Source: CAYSRJ01 sp964521865
GTDB lineage: Bacteria; Spirochaetota; B62-G9; DRHN01
Reading direction: 5' to 3'
DNA length: 64,000 nucleotides
Assembly: GCA_964521865.1 (NCBI GenBank)
Contig: CAZFTJ010000012.1
Span: 68,820-132,819 of the forward strand
Position numbers and translations under genes: made by a program. Shown one piece after another: positions 25,190-34,594 of this stretch; position 1 is the stretch's first letter, and each line of letters opens with the position of its first letter. The notes under the pieces are model-generated. The model did not search any database. It saw nothing but the letters and a program-made list of their open reading frames with translations, and was not told where the DNA came from.

Positions 25190-27574
25190 TCATTTTTTTA
25201 ATGTGACTATCGTGCACCCGAACCCGCCCTGTTCCGGCCGCGCGTATTCGATCTTCTGGACGAATTTTAAATTCTTCAACCTGTCTCGAACGCCCTGCCT
25301 GAGCACACCGGTCCCGAGTCCGTGTATTATATACACAGTATCGAGATTATTCAAGACCGCACTGTCAAGAAACCTGACAAGCTCGCTCATTGCCTCCTCA
25401 TACCGCATTCCCCGCAGGTCGCATTCGTATTGACGGTCGGAAGGCGAAACGTCCCAGGACCCCTCCCGCTTTCCCGCCGCCCTCTTTACCGATCCGTATA
25501 TGTTTTGCCTGTCGACACTCATTCTGAAACTGCCTGCCTGCACCACGGCTCTGTTTTCGTCCAGCCCGAGCACTGTGCCTTCGATATCTCCGCCGCCGTC
25601 GCTCCTGAAACGAATGTAATCGCCGACTCCGTAGGCGGATACAACTTCTTCCAGACTCTCATCTCCCGGCCGGGATCCGGTTTGAACCTGCTCCGAAAAC
25701 TCCCTCTCGACCGCGTGAAGCTCATCCTGCGCCTTTTTTATCTCCCGTCTCTCAGCAGCCTTTTCACGGACCTCTCTGACGGCCGCTTCAAGTCTCTTCC
25801 TGTATTCCGAAAGCATGCCGGCAAGCTTGTTTTCATACTCGGCTGAAATATATCGTTCTCTCTCGACGAGCTTCTCTTTTCGTTCGCTGTTCATCTGAAT
25901 CAGCTCCCTGAGCGCCGATTCCTCATGTGCCAGTCTTTCCTCTCTTTTTTTCAAATCCCTTTCCAGGACTGTAAGCTTCCTGAAAACCGTATCGGCAGAC
26001 CTGTCCTCCTCGCTGAGGTAGGCGGCTGTTTTGCCCAGTATTTCCCGATTGAGGCCGAGATGCCTCGCGATCTCCAGGGCATTGCTCCTTCCCGGTATCC
26101 CCATGATGAGTCGATAGGTCGGCCTGCAGGTTTTTGGATCGAACTCCACGGACGCAACCTGCACGGTGCTGTTTTCGAGGGCATACATCTTGATAAAACT
26201 GAAGTGAGTGGTAACGACGGTAAGAATGTTGTGCGAAATCAGATAGTCGAGCACTGCCGCGCCCAGCGCCCCGCCTTCGACCGGATCGGTACCCGCGCCG
26301 AGCTCATCGACAAGGACGAGGCTTTTTTCATCGGCATCGGCGATAATCGCCCTGATATTCTTTATATGCCCTGAAAATGTCGAAAGCGACTGCTCGATCG
26401 ACCCTTCATCTCCGATATCGGAATACACGGATGTAAAAATACCGGTGCGCATTTCCTTCGCCGGAACCGGTATACCCGACTGCGCAAGCAGAACAAACAG
26501 GCCGATCATCTTCAGGGTGACGGTTTTCCCGCCAGTGTTCGGGCCGGTAATGACGGTTGCTTTTACTGCGGGGTCGCAGCTGAAGCTGACGGGAACCGCG
26601 GTTTCCTTCAGCAGAGGGTGCCTCCCGTCTTCGATGACTATTTCACGCGCGTCGCTGAATTCGGGAAGCGTACAACCCAAATCCCGTCCGAATGCGGTTT
26701 TTGCCGACAGGATGTCGAAATCGGCGAGAAACTCCTGGATATTCTGCAAATCCCCGCTTTTTTTGCGCACCGCCTTTGTCAATGCAATGAGTATCTTTCG
26801 AAGCTCCTGCTCATACTCGCGCTGGAGCAGCCGTATGCTGTTGTTTTTTTCTACAACGGGGAAGGGTTCTATGAAAAGTGTTTTTTCACTGCCCGAGGAG
26901 GCGTGCACCACACCGGGCACCCTGCTCTTGAACCCCTGCTTGACCGGAATGACGTACCGGTCGTCTCTGATGGTGATATGGCGGTCCCGAATATACTGCT
27001 TCGCGTCGGGCGCGTGCAGGTACCCTTCGAGCAGGGCTTCCACTTCCCGCCTCAGTGCATCCATTTTGTCAACGATATCTCTGAGCTTCGGGCTCGCATT
27101 ATCCCGTACTCCCCCATGCTCATCGATCGCCCGGTCGATTTTATCCTTCACATCGAGAGGAACCTGCACAGCCCGGGCTTCGGCACAGAGGAGAGGCGCC
27201 TTTTCTTTTATTTCCGAAAACTGCCTCTTGAGAGCGCAAGCCGCCTCAATATTTTCACGTATGCGTACAAGCTCTCCGGAAGAAAGCAGGCTCTCCGCAA
27301 CGGCGGCTCTTTTGAGCATACCGGCCACATTCCTGTACGTGCCGGATCGAACCGCAGCGCCTGCATCCGTTAAATCCTTCAGCTCTTTGAGGCGGGTACA
27401 TTGAAGGAGAAGAATTTTGCTGTCGGTGGCCGGTTTCTGGGAAAGAAGCTTCCTGCGGGAATACTCCGAACAACAATTTTTCCCTATAATACGAAGTACC
27501 TTTGCATACTCGAGTCTTTTCAGATCGAACACAGTGAAAGAATAGCGAGAATTCCAACTGAGCGTCAACCGCAT
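25190..27574 (-). CDS. mutS2: Endonuclease MutS2
   Basis: 794 residues. It begins with a MutS2 core domain (LEYAKVLRIIGKNCCSEYSRRKLL) and a long helical lever. The ATPase follows, with Walker A VITGPNTGGKTVTLK near residue 330, Walker B SLVLVDELGAGTDPVEGGAL and TVVTTHF. A coiled coil lies near 510-590, and a C-terminal Smr nuclease domain has CDLRGMRYEEA and YIIHGLGTGVLRQGV. It acts against recombination intermediates or in ribosome rescue depending on species. The start is the ATG at 27574, one base after the stop of the Xer gene; a longer open frame reaches back into that gene and is not real. There is no mutS/mutL nearby. Confidence 0.93.
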   Translation of the reverse strand: MRLTLSWNSRYSFTVFDLKRLEYAKVLRIIGKNCCSEYSRRKLLSQKPATDSKILLLQCTRLKELKDLTDAGAAVRSGTYRNVAGMLKRAAVAESLLSSGELVRIRENIEAACALKRQFSEIKEKAPLLCAEARAVQVPLDVKDKIDRAIDEHGGVRDNASPKLRDIVDKMDALRREVEALLEGYLHAPDAKQYIRDRHITIRDDRYVIPVKQGFKSRVPGVVHASSGSEKTLFIEPFPVVEKNNSIRLLQREYEQELRKILIALTKAVRKKSGDLQNIQEFLADFDILSAKTAFGRDLGCTLPEFSDAREIVIEDGRHPLLKETAVPVSFSCDPAVKATVITGPNTGGKTVTLKMIGLFVLLAQSGIPVPAKEMRTGIFTSVYSDIGDEGSIEQSLSTFSGHIKNIRAIIADADEKSLVLVDELGAGTDPVEGGALGAAVLDYLISHNILTVVTTHFSFIKMYALENSTVQVASVEFDPKTCRPTYRLIMGIPGRSNALEIARHLGLNREILGKTAAYLSEEDRSADTVFRKLTVLERDLKKREERLAHEESALRELIQMNSERKEKLVERERYISAEYENKLAGMLSEYRKRLEAAVREVREKAAERREIKKAQDELHAVEREFSEQVQTGSRPGDESLEEVVSAYGVGDYIRFRSDGGGDIEGTVLGLDENRAVVQAGSFRMSVDRQNIYGSVKRAAGKREGSWDVSPSDRQYECDLRGMRYEEAMSELVRFLDSAVLNNLDTVYIIHGLGTGVLRQGVRDRLKNLKFVQKIEYARPEQGGFGCTIVTLKK

Positions 27575-27575
27575 T

Positions 27576-28640
27576 TTATGCCGACGCTGTGCCTCCGGAC
27601 GAGCGGTGCTTTTTAGCCTCCTCCATGTTTTCAAGAGGATGGTACTTTTTATGGAAATCAACGAGCGTGCCCCGGTCGAGATGTGTGTAGATCTGTGTGG
27701 TTGAAATATCCGCGTGCCCGAGAAGCTCCTGTACGAAACGCAGGTCCGCACCGTTCTGGATGAGGTGGGTGGCAAAAGAGTGCCTCAGTATGTGGGGTTT
27801 GATATTTTTTTTAATGCCGCTTTGAGCAGCATACCGTTTGAGTATCTTCCACAGCCCTTTCCTGCTCAACTCCTCCCCGCGGAAATTGAGAAAGAGTCGG
27901 TCAGATAGCCTACCTTTCAGGATTTCTCCCCTGCTCCAGTCCACATACACCGTCAAAAAAGCGTGAAGGCGCTCACCGAACGGCACGATTCTCTCCTTTC
28001 GGCCCTTTCCGAACACCAGCAGAAACCTCTCGTCGAGATGCACACTCTGCATTGTCAGGTCGCATACCTCCGAAACCCGCAGGCCGCAGGAATACATGAG
28101 CTCCAGTATCGCCCGGTCTCTGCATCCGAGCACAGCGGACGAATCCGGCATATTGAGGAGGAGCTCCACCTCCTCGAGTGTTAGATACTCGGGAGGATTC
28201 AGCGCTGTTTTCGGATTCGATATATGAACGGTCGGGTCGTGACGCACGGCGTTTTCGCCGATAAGAAACCGGTAGAATGCCCTGAGCGTCGATATGTAGC
28301 GCGACAGTGTTCTGTGATGGAGGCCCGACTTTCTGCAAAAGGAGAGGTATTCGATGAGCCTCAGGCGGCTGATTTCAAAGATACTTCCTTCGGCTTTGTC
28401 CTGAAGGCCTCGGTCGATTTCAGCCGTTTTGGGCGCACTGCTTTCAGAATCCCCGTCGGCCGGAGCCCGGAGCCCATGCTCACGCTGTGTGCTTCCTCCG
28501 GTCGCCTCCAGGTAGGCGAGAAACAGATTCAGATCGGTTTTATAGGAATTTACCGTATTCCGCGAAAGATTTTTTTCGAGGTAGAGGTGATCCAGAAAAC
28601 GGTTCATCAGCAAACGATACTTTTCACCGTAAGAGCTCAC
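27576..28640 (-). CDS. Tyrosine recombinase of the XerC/XerD type
   Basis: 354 residues, about 55 longer than typical Xer. All catalytic residues are visible: R in YSCGLRVSEVCDL, K in FGKGRKERIVPFG, HxxR in HILRHSFATHLIQ, H in ELLGHADISTTQIYTH and the tyrosine in the same block. The N-terminal SAM-like core-binding domain (FLDHLYLEKNLSRNTVNSY) is interrupted near residues 52-97 by a low-complexity, charged insertion that explains the extra length. It starts with GTG, overlapping the radical SAM stop by four bases. It probably resolves chromosome dimers; a second Xer is not in the window. The gene follows ftsZ by two genes, as in some spirochaetes. Confidence 0.9.
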   Translation of the reverse strand: MSSYGEKYRLLMNRFLDHLYLEKNLSRNTVNSYKTDLNLFLAYLEATGGSTQREHGLRAPADGDSESSAPKTAEIDRGLQDKAEGSIFEISRLRLIEYLSFCRKSGLHHRTLSRYISTLRAFYRFLIGENAVRHDPTVHISNPKTALNPPEYLTLEEVELLLNMPDSSAVLGCRDRAILELMYSCGLRVSEVCDLTMQSVHLDERFLLVFGKGRKERIVPFGERLHAFLTVYVDWSRGEILKGRLSDRLFLNFRGEELSRKGLWKILKRYAAQSGIKKNIKPHILRHSFATHLIQNGADLRFVQELLGHADISTTQIYTHLDRGTLVDFHKKYHPLENMEEAKKHRSSGGTASA

Positions 28641-30130
28641 CTGCCGGCTACCATCCTCTCTGCAGATTTGACGAAAGCCTGCATCCTGTTCTCATCGACG
28701 AAACGGCACAAAAGCTCGCCGATTCTTTCGTCCCCGACGGACAGATAGTACTGAAGCCGAATATTCCGAAGCGGCTCCATCCGAAGGCTCAGCCCCTCTT
28801 TTGCACCGAGTCTTTCCTTGAGAAAAGCCGTCCACTTTCTGTAGTAGTCTATCGGATATATCTCAAACCCTTCAAGAGGAGTTTTCTTCTTCGGAATAAA
28901 GGGATTTGCACTCACGTGGAGCCTCGAACCCGAAGGTCTGAGAATGACGAGCGTTTTTTCGACGAGACTGACGACGGCTTCAATATCCTCTTCACGTTCA
29001 TCGGGCAGACCGTACATGATATAGTATCGAAACTTGCGGACTCCGTACTCCTGCGCGAGCGCGACTGCGCTGAAAAGATCCTCATCGGTCAAACGTTTTC
29101 CGATTCTTTTCCTGAGCCTCGAGGAGCCTGTTTCGGGAGCGAAGGTCACCGCGGTCTGCCCGTTTACTTTAAGGAGTGCAGCCGTTTCCCGTGTAAAGCC
29201 ATCCGCCCTGAGCGATGAAAACGACACCTGCATTCCCATACGGATCAGCCCGCAGACGATAGACGAAAGATTCTCATGATCGGTCAGAACAGGCGCGATA
29301 AGTCCCACCCTGCTGAAATTGCCGTGCGCATTTTCGATACCGGAGGCATCTGCGACAGTTTTCAGCACCGCCTCAACAGGAACGCTTCTCTGCACAGAAG
29401 CGGCGCACCGAACCATGCAGAATGTGCAGCTGTTTCTGCACCCTCTGACTATCTCGATAAGGAACATGTTCGAAAACTCTGTTTGTTCGGATATAATAAC
29501 CGTATGTGCGGGTGTGCCGAGCGCTTCAATGTAGGCTGCGGGCGGCGGAGAGCCCGAAACCGCGGGGATGAATACTCCTTCAAGAGAGGCGAGCTCCTTC
29601 AATAGATAAAGATCTTTTTCAAACGAGTGTTCAATCAGCAGACCGAACAGCCTGTCGATACATACTTCCATGTCGCCGCGGCATATGACATCGGCGACCG
29701 GGGAGAGCACGAGCGGATTCACCGTAACCGTAATACCGCCGACTATAACGAGGGGATTTTTTTCGCTTCTCTTCGTTCGAAGAGGCGAAAGAAAGGAACG
29801 CTCGAGCATGCGGACAATCCGTATATAATCGAGCTCAAAGGAAACGGTAAAGAGGATGACATCGAAGTCGGCCAGCTTGTGCCCTTCGCCTCCGGCGGCT
29901 CTGCGGTTGAGGTCGGGTGAAAAGAGCTCCCCGTTTTTTTCCATAAAAAATCGTGCAGGTTTGATGCCGTGGAAGGATGCGGTGTGGTGAAACAGGCTCT
30001 GAAACCCGAGATTGCTCATTCCCGTAAAGTAGGGACTCGGAAAACATACCGCCGCCCTGAAACGGCCCGTTTCATGGTACGAGTAGAGAAACGTTTCTTT
30101 CGGTACTGTTCCATCGGCGGCCTTTTTAAT
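28637..30130 (-). CDS. Radical SAM protein directly after ftsZ, apparent ATT start
   Basis: 497 residues with this start. The cluster motif is CRNSCTFC (CxxxCxxC) about residue 233; before it lies a cobalamin-binding-like Rossmann region with IVGGITVTVNPL and DVICRGD. Later ITFAPETGSS-type strands and RYYIMYGLPDEREEDI complete the barrel. The substrate is unknown. The first in-frame ATG (30019) would discard the conserved beginning FRAAVCFPSPYFTGMSNLGFQ. Upstream, the frame contains no ATG, GTG, TTG or CTG start. ATT at 30128-30130 follows AAGGAG by eight bases and overlaps the ftsZ stop. I therefore infer an ATT start and translational coupling to ftsZ. Confidence 0.82.
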   Translation of the reverse strand: MKKAADGTVPKETFLYSYHETGRFRAAVCFPSPYFTGMSNLGFQSLFHHTASFHGIKPARFFMEKNGELFSPDLNRRAAGGEGHKLADFDVILFTVSFELDYIRIVRMLERSFLSPLRTKRSEKNPLVIVGGITVTVNPLVLSPVADVICRGDMEVCIDRLFGLLIEHSFEKDLYLLKELASLEGVFIPAVSGSPPPAAYIEALGTPAHTVIISEQTEFSNMFLIEIVRGCRNSCTFCMVRCAASVQRSVPVEAVLKTVADASGIENAHGNFSRVGLIAPVLTDHENLSSIVCGLIRMGMQVSFSSLRADGFTRETAALLKVNGQTAVTFAPETGSSRLRKRIGKRLTDEDLFSAVALAQEYGVRKFRYYIMYGLPDEREEDIEAVVSLVEKTLVILRPSGSRLHVSANPFIPKKKTPLEGFEIYPIDYYRKWTAFLKERLGAKEGLSLRMEPLRNIRLQYYLSVGDERIGELLCRFVDENRMQAFVKSAERMVAGR

Positions 30131-31274
30131 CGGCTTTTCTCCTTAAAAACGCCGGTATATCGTAATCATCCTCGCTGTATCGTTTCTTGAAACTGCTTCC
30201 GCTGATAATCGGGAGTTCCCGCGGCATAGGAGGCTTCTGTTTCTTCGGTTCAAAATCCTTGAGCGGATACACTTCAAAGCTCTTCACTCCATCGCCCGAA
30301 TCGTCCGTTACCGCAGTTTTAGAGAATCCGGTTGCAATGACCGTGACCCGCACCTCGTTGCTCATTGAATTGTCGATGACCATTCCGGCGATGATCATGG
30401 CTTCGCTGTAGGCGTTGTTCGTGATGAGTTTAACGATTTCGTCGTACTCGAATAGTGAAAGATCGGCACCGCCGGTCACATTGACAAGAATCCCCTTGGC
30501 GCCGTCGATCGTTGCATCCTCCAGCAGCGGGTTGTTTATGGCGAGCTGAGCCGCTTCGAGCGCCTTGTTGTCGCCTTTGCCTATACCGGTTCCCATGAGC
30601 GCGCCGCCCGACATGTTCATGATTGTCTTTACGTCGGCGAAGTCGATATTTATCTCCCCGGGAACCGTTATCAGGTCGGAAATGCCCTGTACGCCCTGGC
30701 GCAGAACGTCGTCGGCGATCCTGAATGCTTCGATGATCGATGTCTTTCTGTCGATGATTTCAAGAAGCTGCTGATTCGGAAGAACGATGAGGGTATCGAC
30801 CACTTCCAGGAGCTTTGCTATCCCTTCCTCGGCGATTTCCATTTTTCGTTCGAGCTCGAAATGAAACGGTTTCGTGACGATGCCGACTGTAAGCGCACCG
30901 AGCTCTTTTGCGATGCCGCCGACAACGGGCGCCGCACCGGTTCCCGTCCCGCCCCCCATTCCGGCGGTTATGAAGATCATTTCAGCACCCTGCAGCGTAT
31001 CGATGATCTTATCCCGATCTTCCAGGGCGGCCTTTTCCCCCACCTCGGGGTCCGCACCTGCGCCGAGTCCCTTTGTCAGCTGCGAACCGATCTGCAGCTT
31101 GACAGGCGATTTGTTGGCGTTCAACGACTGGAGATCCGTGTTGGTGGCGATAAGCTCAATATTTCTCAAATTGGCATCGATCATTCTGTTAACTGCATTA
31201 CAGCCTGCACCGCCTACACCGATAACTTTGATCTTATTCGCCAGAACGCTTTCATCGACTATTTCGAATTCCAT
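30126..31274 (-). CDS. ftsZ: Cell division protein FtsZ
   Basis: 382 residues. The tubulin-type GTPase is complete: IKVIGVGGAGCNAVNRM near residue 11, GMGGGTGTGAAPVVGGIAKE signature near 105 and GEINIDFADVKTIM near 203. The T7 loop residues lie in the last. The C-terminal tail ends DYDIPAFLRRKAD, the conserved peptide that binds FtsA. GGGGAGGGG precedes the ATG at 31274; two upstream ATG codons in the same frame lie inside or before this site and were rejected. It assembles the cytokinetic ring at the inner membrane. It is the last division gene of the cluster, followed with overlap by the radical SAM gene. Confidence 0.98.
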   Translation of the reverse strand: MEFEIVDESVLANKIKVIGVGGAGCNAVNRMIDANLRNIELIATNTDLQSLNANKSPVKLQIGSQLTKGLGAGADPEVGEKAALEDRDKIIDTLQGAEMIFITAGMGGGTGTGAAPVVGGIAKELGALTVGIVTKPFHFELERKMEIAEEGIAKLLEVVDTLIVLPNQQLLEIIDRKTSIIEAFRIADDVLRQGVQGISDLITVPGEINIDFADVKTIMNMSGGALMGTGIGKGDNKALEAAQLAINNPLLEDATIDGAKGILVNVTGGADLSLFEYDEIVKLITNNAYSEAMIIAGMVIDNSMSNEVRVTVIATGFSKTAVTDDSGDGVKSFEVYPLKDFEPKKQKPPMPRELPIISGSSFKKRYSEDDYDIPAFLRRKAD

Positions 31275-31313
31275 GGCATTCCCCTCCCCCATCATTGTAT
31301 TATTCTGTTCAGT

Positions 31314-32549
31314 TTAAAAGAATTCGCCGAGCCAGTTTCCCATTCTCTTCTTTATATTTGCGAAGAGCCCGGCACCCCTGTTCTCCATAAAGCTCTCGGG
31401 ACGCGCTTTAAGGCCGTACTGAACGAGACCGACCCCGGTTGCAAATTCAGGTGAAGAGACCTCTTCTATCAAGCCGCCGACACCGGATGGCGATCCCACC
31501 CGCACCGGCATTTCAAATACATTTTCGGCTACCTTGTCCGTCCCCTCCAGAAGCGAGGCGCCGCCTGTAAGCACAACACCGCCTGAGAGCACATCCTTGA
31601 AATCCTTCTTTTCAAGATCGCTTTTCACCAGAAAAAAGATCTCCTCCATTCTCGGCTGTATAATCTCGGCCAGTATCTGACGCGGTATCCGCGTGGGGTT
31701 TCGTCCTCCCACATTCGGTACCTCTATCATCTCATCCGGCTCGACCAGCGCGGATGCGGCACCCCCCCACTGCTTTTTGATTTCTTCAGCGGCATTCACC
31801 GGTGTTCGCAGGCCTATCGAGATATCGCTCGTTACATGATTTCCTCCCATTGCAATTACGTTGGTATGCCAGATGCTGCCGTTCAAATACACAAGAACAT
31901 CCGTCGTACCGCCGCCGATATCGATGAGCACGACGCCGAGCTCCTTTTCATCGTCCTTCAAAGTCGAAAGCGCCGATGCAAGCGGCTCCAGAACGATATC
32001 GTTAACCGCATACCCCGCCCTGTTGACGCTTTTCACGATATTCTGCGCGGACGCGACTGCACCGGTAACGATATGCACTTCGGCTTCGAGCCGCACCCCG
32101 CTCATCCCGATCGGATCCTTGATGCCCTCCTGGGAGTCGACGACGAACTCCTGTGGAATCACATGTATAACTTCCCGTTCCATCGGAAGTGCAAGCGCTT
32201 TTGCCGCATCTATGACCCTCTCCACCTCGAGCTGGGTAATTTCTTTGCTCCGTGAAGAAACGGCGACGACTCCCCGGGAGTTGATCCCCTCGATATGCCC
32301 TCCCGCAATACCCGAGTAGACCGATTTCACCTCGATGCCCGCCATGAGCTCCGCCTTTTCAACCGCAGTTGCAACGGAATTCACCGTCGACTCGATGTTC
32401 ACGACAACACCCTTCCGCAGACCCCTCGAAGGCGATACCCCGACACCGATGATGTCAAGCGCCTCGTATTCGTTTATCTGCCCGATGATTGCACAGACCT
32501 TTGTGGTTCCGATATCAAGGCCCACAATGATTTCATCCTCATAACTCAT
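31314..32549 (-). CDS. ftsA: Cell division protein FtsA
   Basis: 411 residues with the actin-like fold. VGLDIGTTKVCAIIG near residue 9 is phosphate loop 1; the SHS2 (1C) domain follows with AGIEVKSVYSGIAGGHIEG; VVLIDIGGGTTDVLVYLNG near 205 is phosphate loop 2, and VVLTGGASLLEGTDKVAEN near 325 the adenosine loop. The protein ends in an amphipathic helix, FANIKKRMGNWLGEFF, which tethers FtsZ to the membrane. GGAGGGGGAATAACG precedes the ATG, and the start overlaps the ftsQ stop by 11 bases. ftsZ begins 39 bases downstream. Confidence 0.97.
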   Translation of the reverse strand: MSYEDEIIVGLDIGTTKVCAIIGQINEYEALDIIGVGVSPSRGLRKGVVVNIESTVNSVATAVEKAELMAGIEVKSVYSGIAGGHIEGINSRGVVAVSSRSKEITQLEVERVIDAAKALALPMEREVIHVIPQEFVVDSQEGIKDPIGMSGVRLEAEVHIVTGAVASAQNIVKSVNRAGYAVNDIVLEPLASALSTLKDDEKELGVVLIDIGGGTTDVLVYLNGSIWHTNVIAMGGNHVTSDISIGLRTPVNAAEEIKKQWGGAASALVEPDEMIEVPNVGGRNPTRIPRQILAEIIQPRMEEIFFLVKSDLEKKDFKDVLSGGVVLTGGASLLEGTDKVAENVFEMPVRVGSPSGVGGLIEEVSSPEFATGVGLVQYGLKARPESFMENRGAGLFANIKKRMGNWLGEFF

Positions 32550-33333
32550 CGTTATTCCCCCTCCTCACCGCAGCATGTGAAAAACTCATGTCAATGTCGG
32601 TCATTCCGCTGTACTGCTCATCGAAATCTCCCGTATCCTCCAGCACGTGAACAAGGGCACGAAGCCGAACCAGCTTCCGGACCGTAGCGTCGGTTCCCAT
32701 GTAGACACGGTACCTGCCGTCGGACAGATAAACGAACGCTCCGGATTCGTCGACAACGGCGCTGTCTATACGCCCGGAGAATGCAGGGTATTTTTTTTTA
32801 AATGCATTGAGAACCGTTATGAGATTCTTCACAACGATATTTTGAATTTCATTCCCAGTTTTAATATCGTCATTATTCGTTTTTAATGTAATCAAAGGAT
32901 GTTCCCCGGGCTCGCCTTCTTTTACCATACCCAGAACAATTCCATCCTCGCTGACTGCGCACAGCCTGTCACCTGCAGCGACAACGGCAGCAGTATCCTT
33001 TTCCGAGATATACACTCGAAGAGTATCGGGGTACATCTTCACCACGGCGGCCCGCCCGATGCGTCTATCGTGAAGGATACGCTCGACCGCTTTTTCCCTG
33101 TCAAACAGGAGCATCGACGTCGATGAATCTATTTTCAGAAGCCGGATAATTTCTCCCTCCAGTACGTACCGGTTCCCGTATATCTGCACCTTTTTTACCG
33201 GGAGTATGACGGACAACCCCTCCCTCATCCCCAGTTTCAGCATCAGCAGAGATATCAGCACGGCAATCAGCGCAAGGAGCACGACACGAATGCGCTTTTT
33301 TGACCGTACGGTACTTTTTTGCGACTGTATCAC
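32539..33333 (-). CDS. ftsQ: FtsQ-type division protein with POTRA domain
   Basis: 264 residues. A short basic cytoplasmic tail is followed by one membrane helix near residues 15-33 (IRVVLLALIAVLISLLMLKL). The POTRA domain follows (KVQIYGNRYVLEGEIIRLL to YPDTLRVYISEKDTAAVV), then the FtsQ/DivIB beta domain with VSEDGIVLGMV. In the periplasm it connects FtsL/FtsB-type proteins to the septal synthase. The start codon is GTG with CGGAG upstream. Sequence conservation of FtsQ is low, so the name rests on domain order and its place between ftsW and ftsA. Confidence 0.9.
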   Translation of the reverse strand: MIQSQKSTVRSKKRIRVVLLALIAVLISLLMLKLGMREGLSVILPVKKVQIYGNRYVLEGEIIRLLKIDSSTSMLLFDREKAVERILHDRRIGRAAVVKMYPDTLRVYISEKDTAAVVAAGDRLCAVSEDGIVLGMVKEGEPGEHPLITLKTNNDDIKTGNEIQNIVVKNLITVLNAFKKKYPAFSGRIDSAVVDESGAFVYLSDGRYRVYMGTDATVRKLVRLRALVHVLEDTGDFDEQYSGMTDIDMSFSHAAVRRGNNDEL

Positions 33334-33372
33334 CAGATTCTCCGTGATTAATAATGCCGCGTACCGGCGGTA

Positions 33373-34536
33373 CTACCCGTCCTGCGTTGCAACCCTCGAA
33401 CCGGCTGTCCCGCCTCCCCTCGAAATATTGAGCAAAATCCCCATCATTATCGAATTCGCCAGAAGGCTCGATCCACCGTAGCTGAGAAAGGGCAGAGATA
33501 TTCCCGTGGACGGTAAAAGCCCGGTCACGACAGCTATGTTGAAAACCGCCTCCCAGATAATGAGGGACGTGATCCCGAACGCGAGCAGAAACTCAAAACT
33601 CTCGGGCCGGGAATAGGCGATTTTATACCCACGGTACGCCAGAACCATGTATAAAAAAATGATAAGGATCACCCCGACATACCCCAGTTCCTCCGCGCAG
33701 ATGGCAAAGATAAAATCGGTATGGGGGATAGGAAGATACTTGATCTTCTGTACACTCCTGCCCAGTCCGACTCCGGCAAAACCGCCCCGTGCAAACGCCT
33801 TGAAACTCTGAATGATTTGATACCCTTTGTCGGTCGGATCGGCCCACGGGTTGAGAAAACCCGTGATACGCTCCTTTCTGTACCCCCTTTCGTTCACCAT
33901 GAGGAAGAGCGCCGGTATCGAAACGACGACAAGCGAAATAATGGAGATGCTCCTGATACCCGCAATAAAAAACATCAATATCGCAATGAAAAAAAGCAAA
34001 AATGCGGTTGAAAAATCCGGTTCCATAAATACGAGGAAAGCAATAACCGAAATTATGAGAAACGGGGGAAGAAATCCTCTGTAAAAGTCGTTTATTCTGT
34101 TTCCCTTCTTCGAAAGTATGCAGGCGAGGTATATAATAAGAACGATCTTTGCAAATTCGGACGGCTGAAATCCGGCGGACGAGAAGCGGAACCACCGCCT
34201 GGACGGGTGCACGATACCCTTGTCGATAAGAGGAGGGAACAGGAGCAGAACGAGAAGGGCGATAATTCCCCACACGAAGAGTTTTATCCTCCGTTCGATA
34301 ATTCTGTAATCCATAAAGGTAAAAATCATGAATGCGGTAAAAGAAAGCACAGCCCACAGGAGCTGTTTTTTCAAAAAATAGAAGGCATCGGATTTCTGTA
34401 TACCGATGCCGGCACTGAATACCATCACAATCCCAAGACCGTAAAAAATAATAACGACCGCAAAGAGCACATAATCGATCTCTCCCCTTTGTGCAGGGGC
34501 GGCCTGCCCGACTTCACTGGTGTGGTTGACATCCAT
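33373..34536 (-). CDS. ftsW: SEDS-family septal peptidoglycan polymerase FtsW
   Basis: 387 residues with about ten membrane helices. SEDS landmarks are VMVFSAGIGIQKSDAFYFLKKQ in the first external loop, RRWFRFSSAGFQPSEFAK in the second, FLNPWADPTDKGYQIIQS near residue 222, GVGLGRSVQKIKYLPIPHTDFIFA near 255 and TGISLPFLSYGGSSLLANS near the end. It polymerises glycan strands from lipid II at the septum. Its usual transpeptidase partner FtsI is not encoded in this cluster. It could in principle be RodA, but the division-cluster position argues for FtsW. Confidence 0.94.
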   Translation of the reverse strand: MDVNHTSEVGQAAPAQRGEIDYVLFAVVIIFYGLGIVMVFSAGIGIQKSDAFYFLKKQLLWAVLSFTAFMIFTFMDYRIIERRIKLFVWGIIALLVLLLFPPLIDKGIVHPSRRWFRFSSAGFQPSEFAKIVLIIYLACILSKKGNRINDFYRGFLPPFLIISVIAFLVFMEPDFSTAFLLFFIAILMFFIAGIRSISIISLVVVSIPALFLMVNERGYRKERITGFLNPWADPTDKGYQIIQSFKAFARGGFAGVGLGRSVQKIKYLPIPHTDFIFAICAEELGYVGVILIIFLYMVLAYRGYKIAYSRPESFEFLLAFGITSLIIWEAVFNIAVVTGLLPSTGISLPFLSYGGSSLLANSIMMGILLNISRGGGTAGSRVATQDG

Positions 34537-34567
34537 TTTTCGTGTTTATCCTATGTTATTCGGACTG

Positions 34568-34594
34568 TTATTCGGACGCTTCGCATCCGGATAA
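34568..34594. repeat. Long hairpin repeat, family A
   Basis: TTATTCGGACGC, loop TTC, GCATCCGGATAA. Arms of 12 bases pair with one wobble and one mismatch. It is the longest copy of the family found at 17540, 19503 and 21617. It lies in the 131-base spacer between mraY and ftsW, inside the division operon, where it could slow or partly stop transcription or stabilise the upstream message. Confidence 0.55.

Noticed and set aside
26445..27404. Long plus-strand frames (319 and 251 codons) inside mutS2
   Set aside because: Antisense shadows of a clear MutS2 gene; serine/proline-rich, no domains.
27575..27775. N-terminal extension of mutS2
   Set aside because: The extra 67 codons lie within the Xer gene; the ATG at 27574 gives the normal start.
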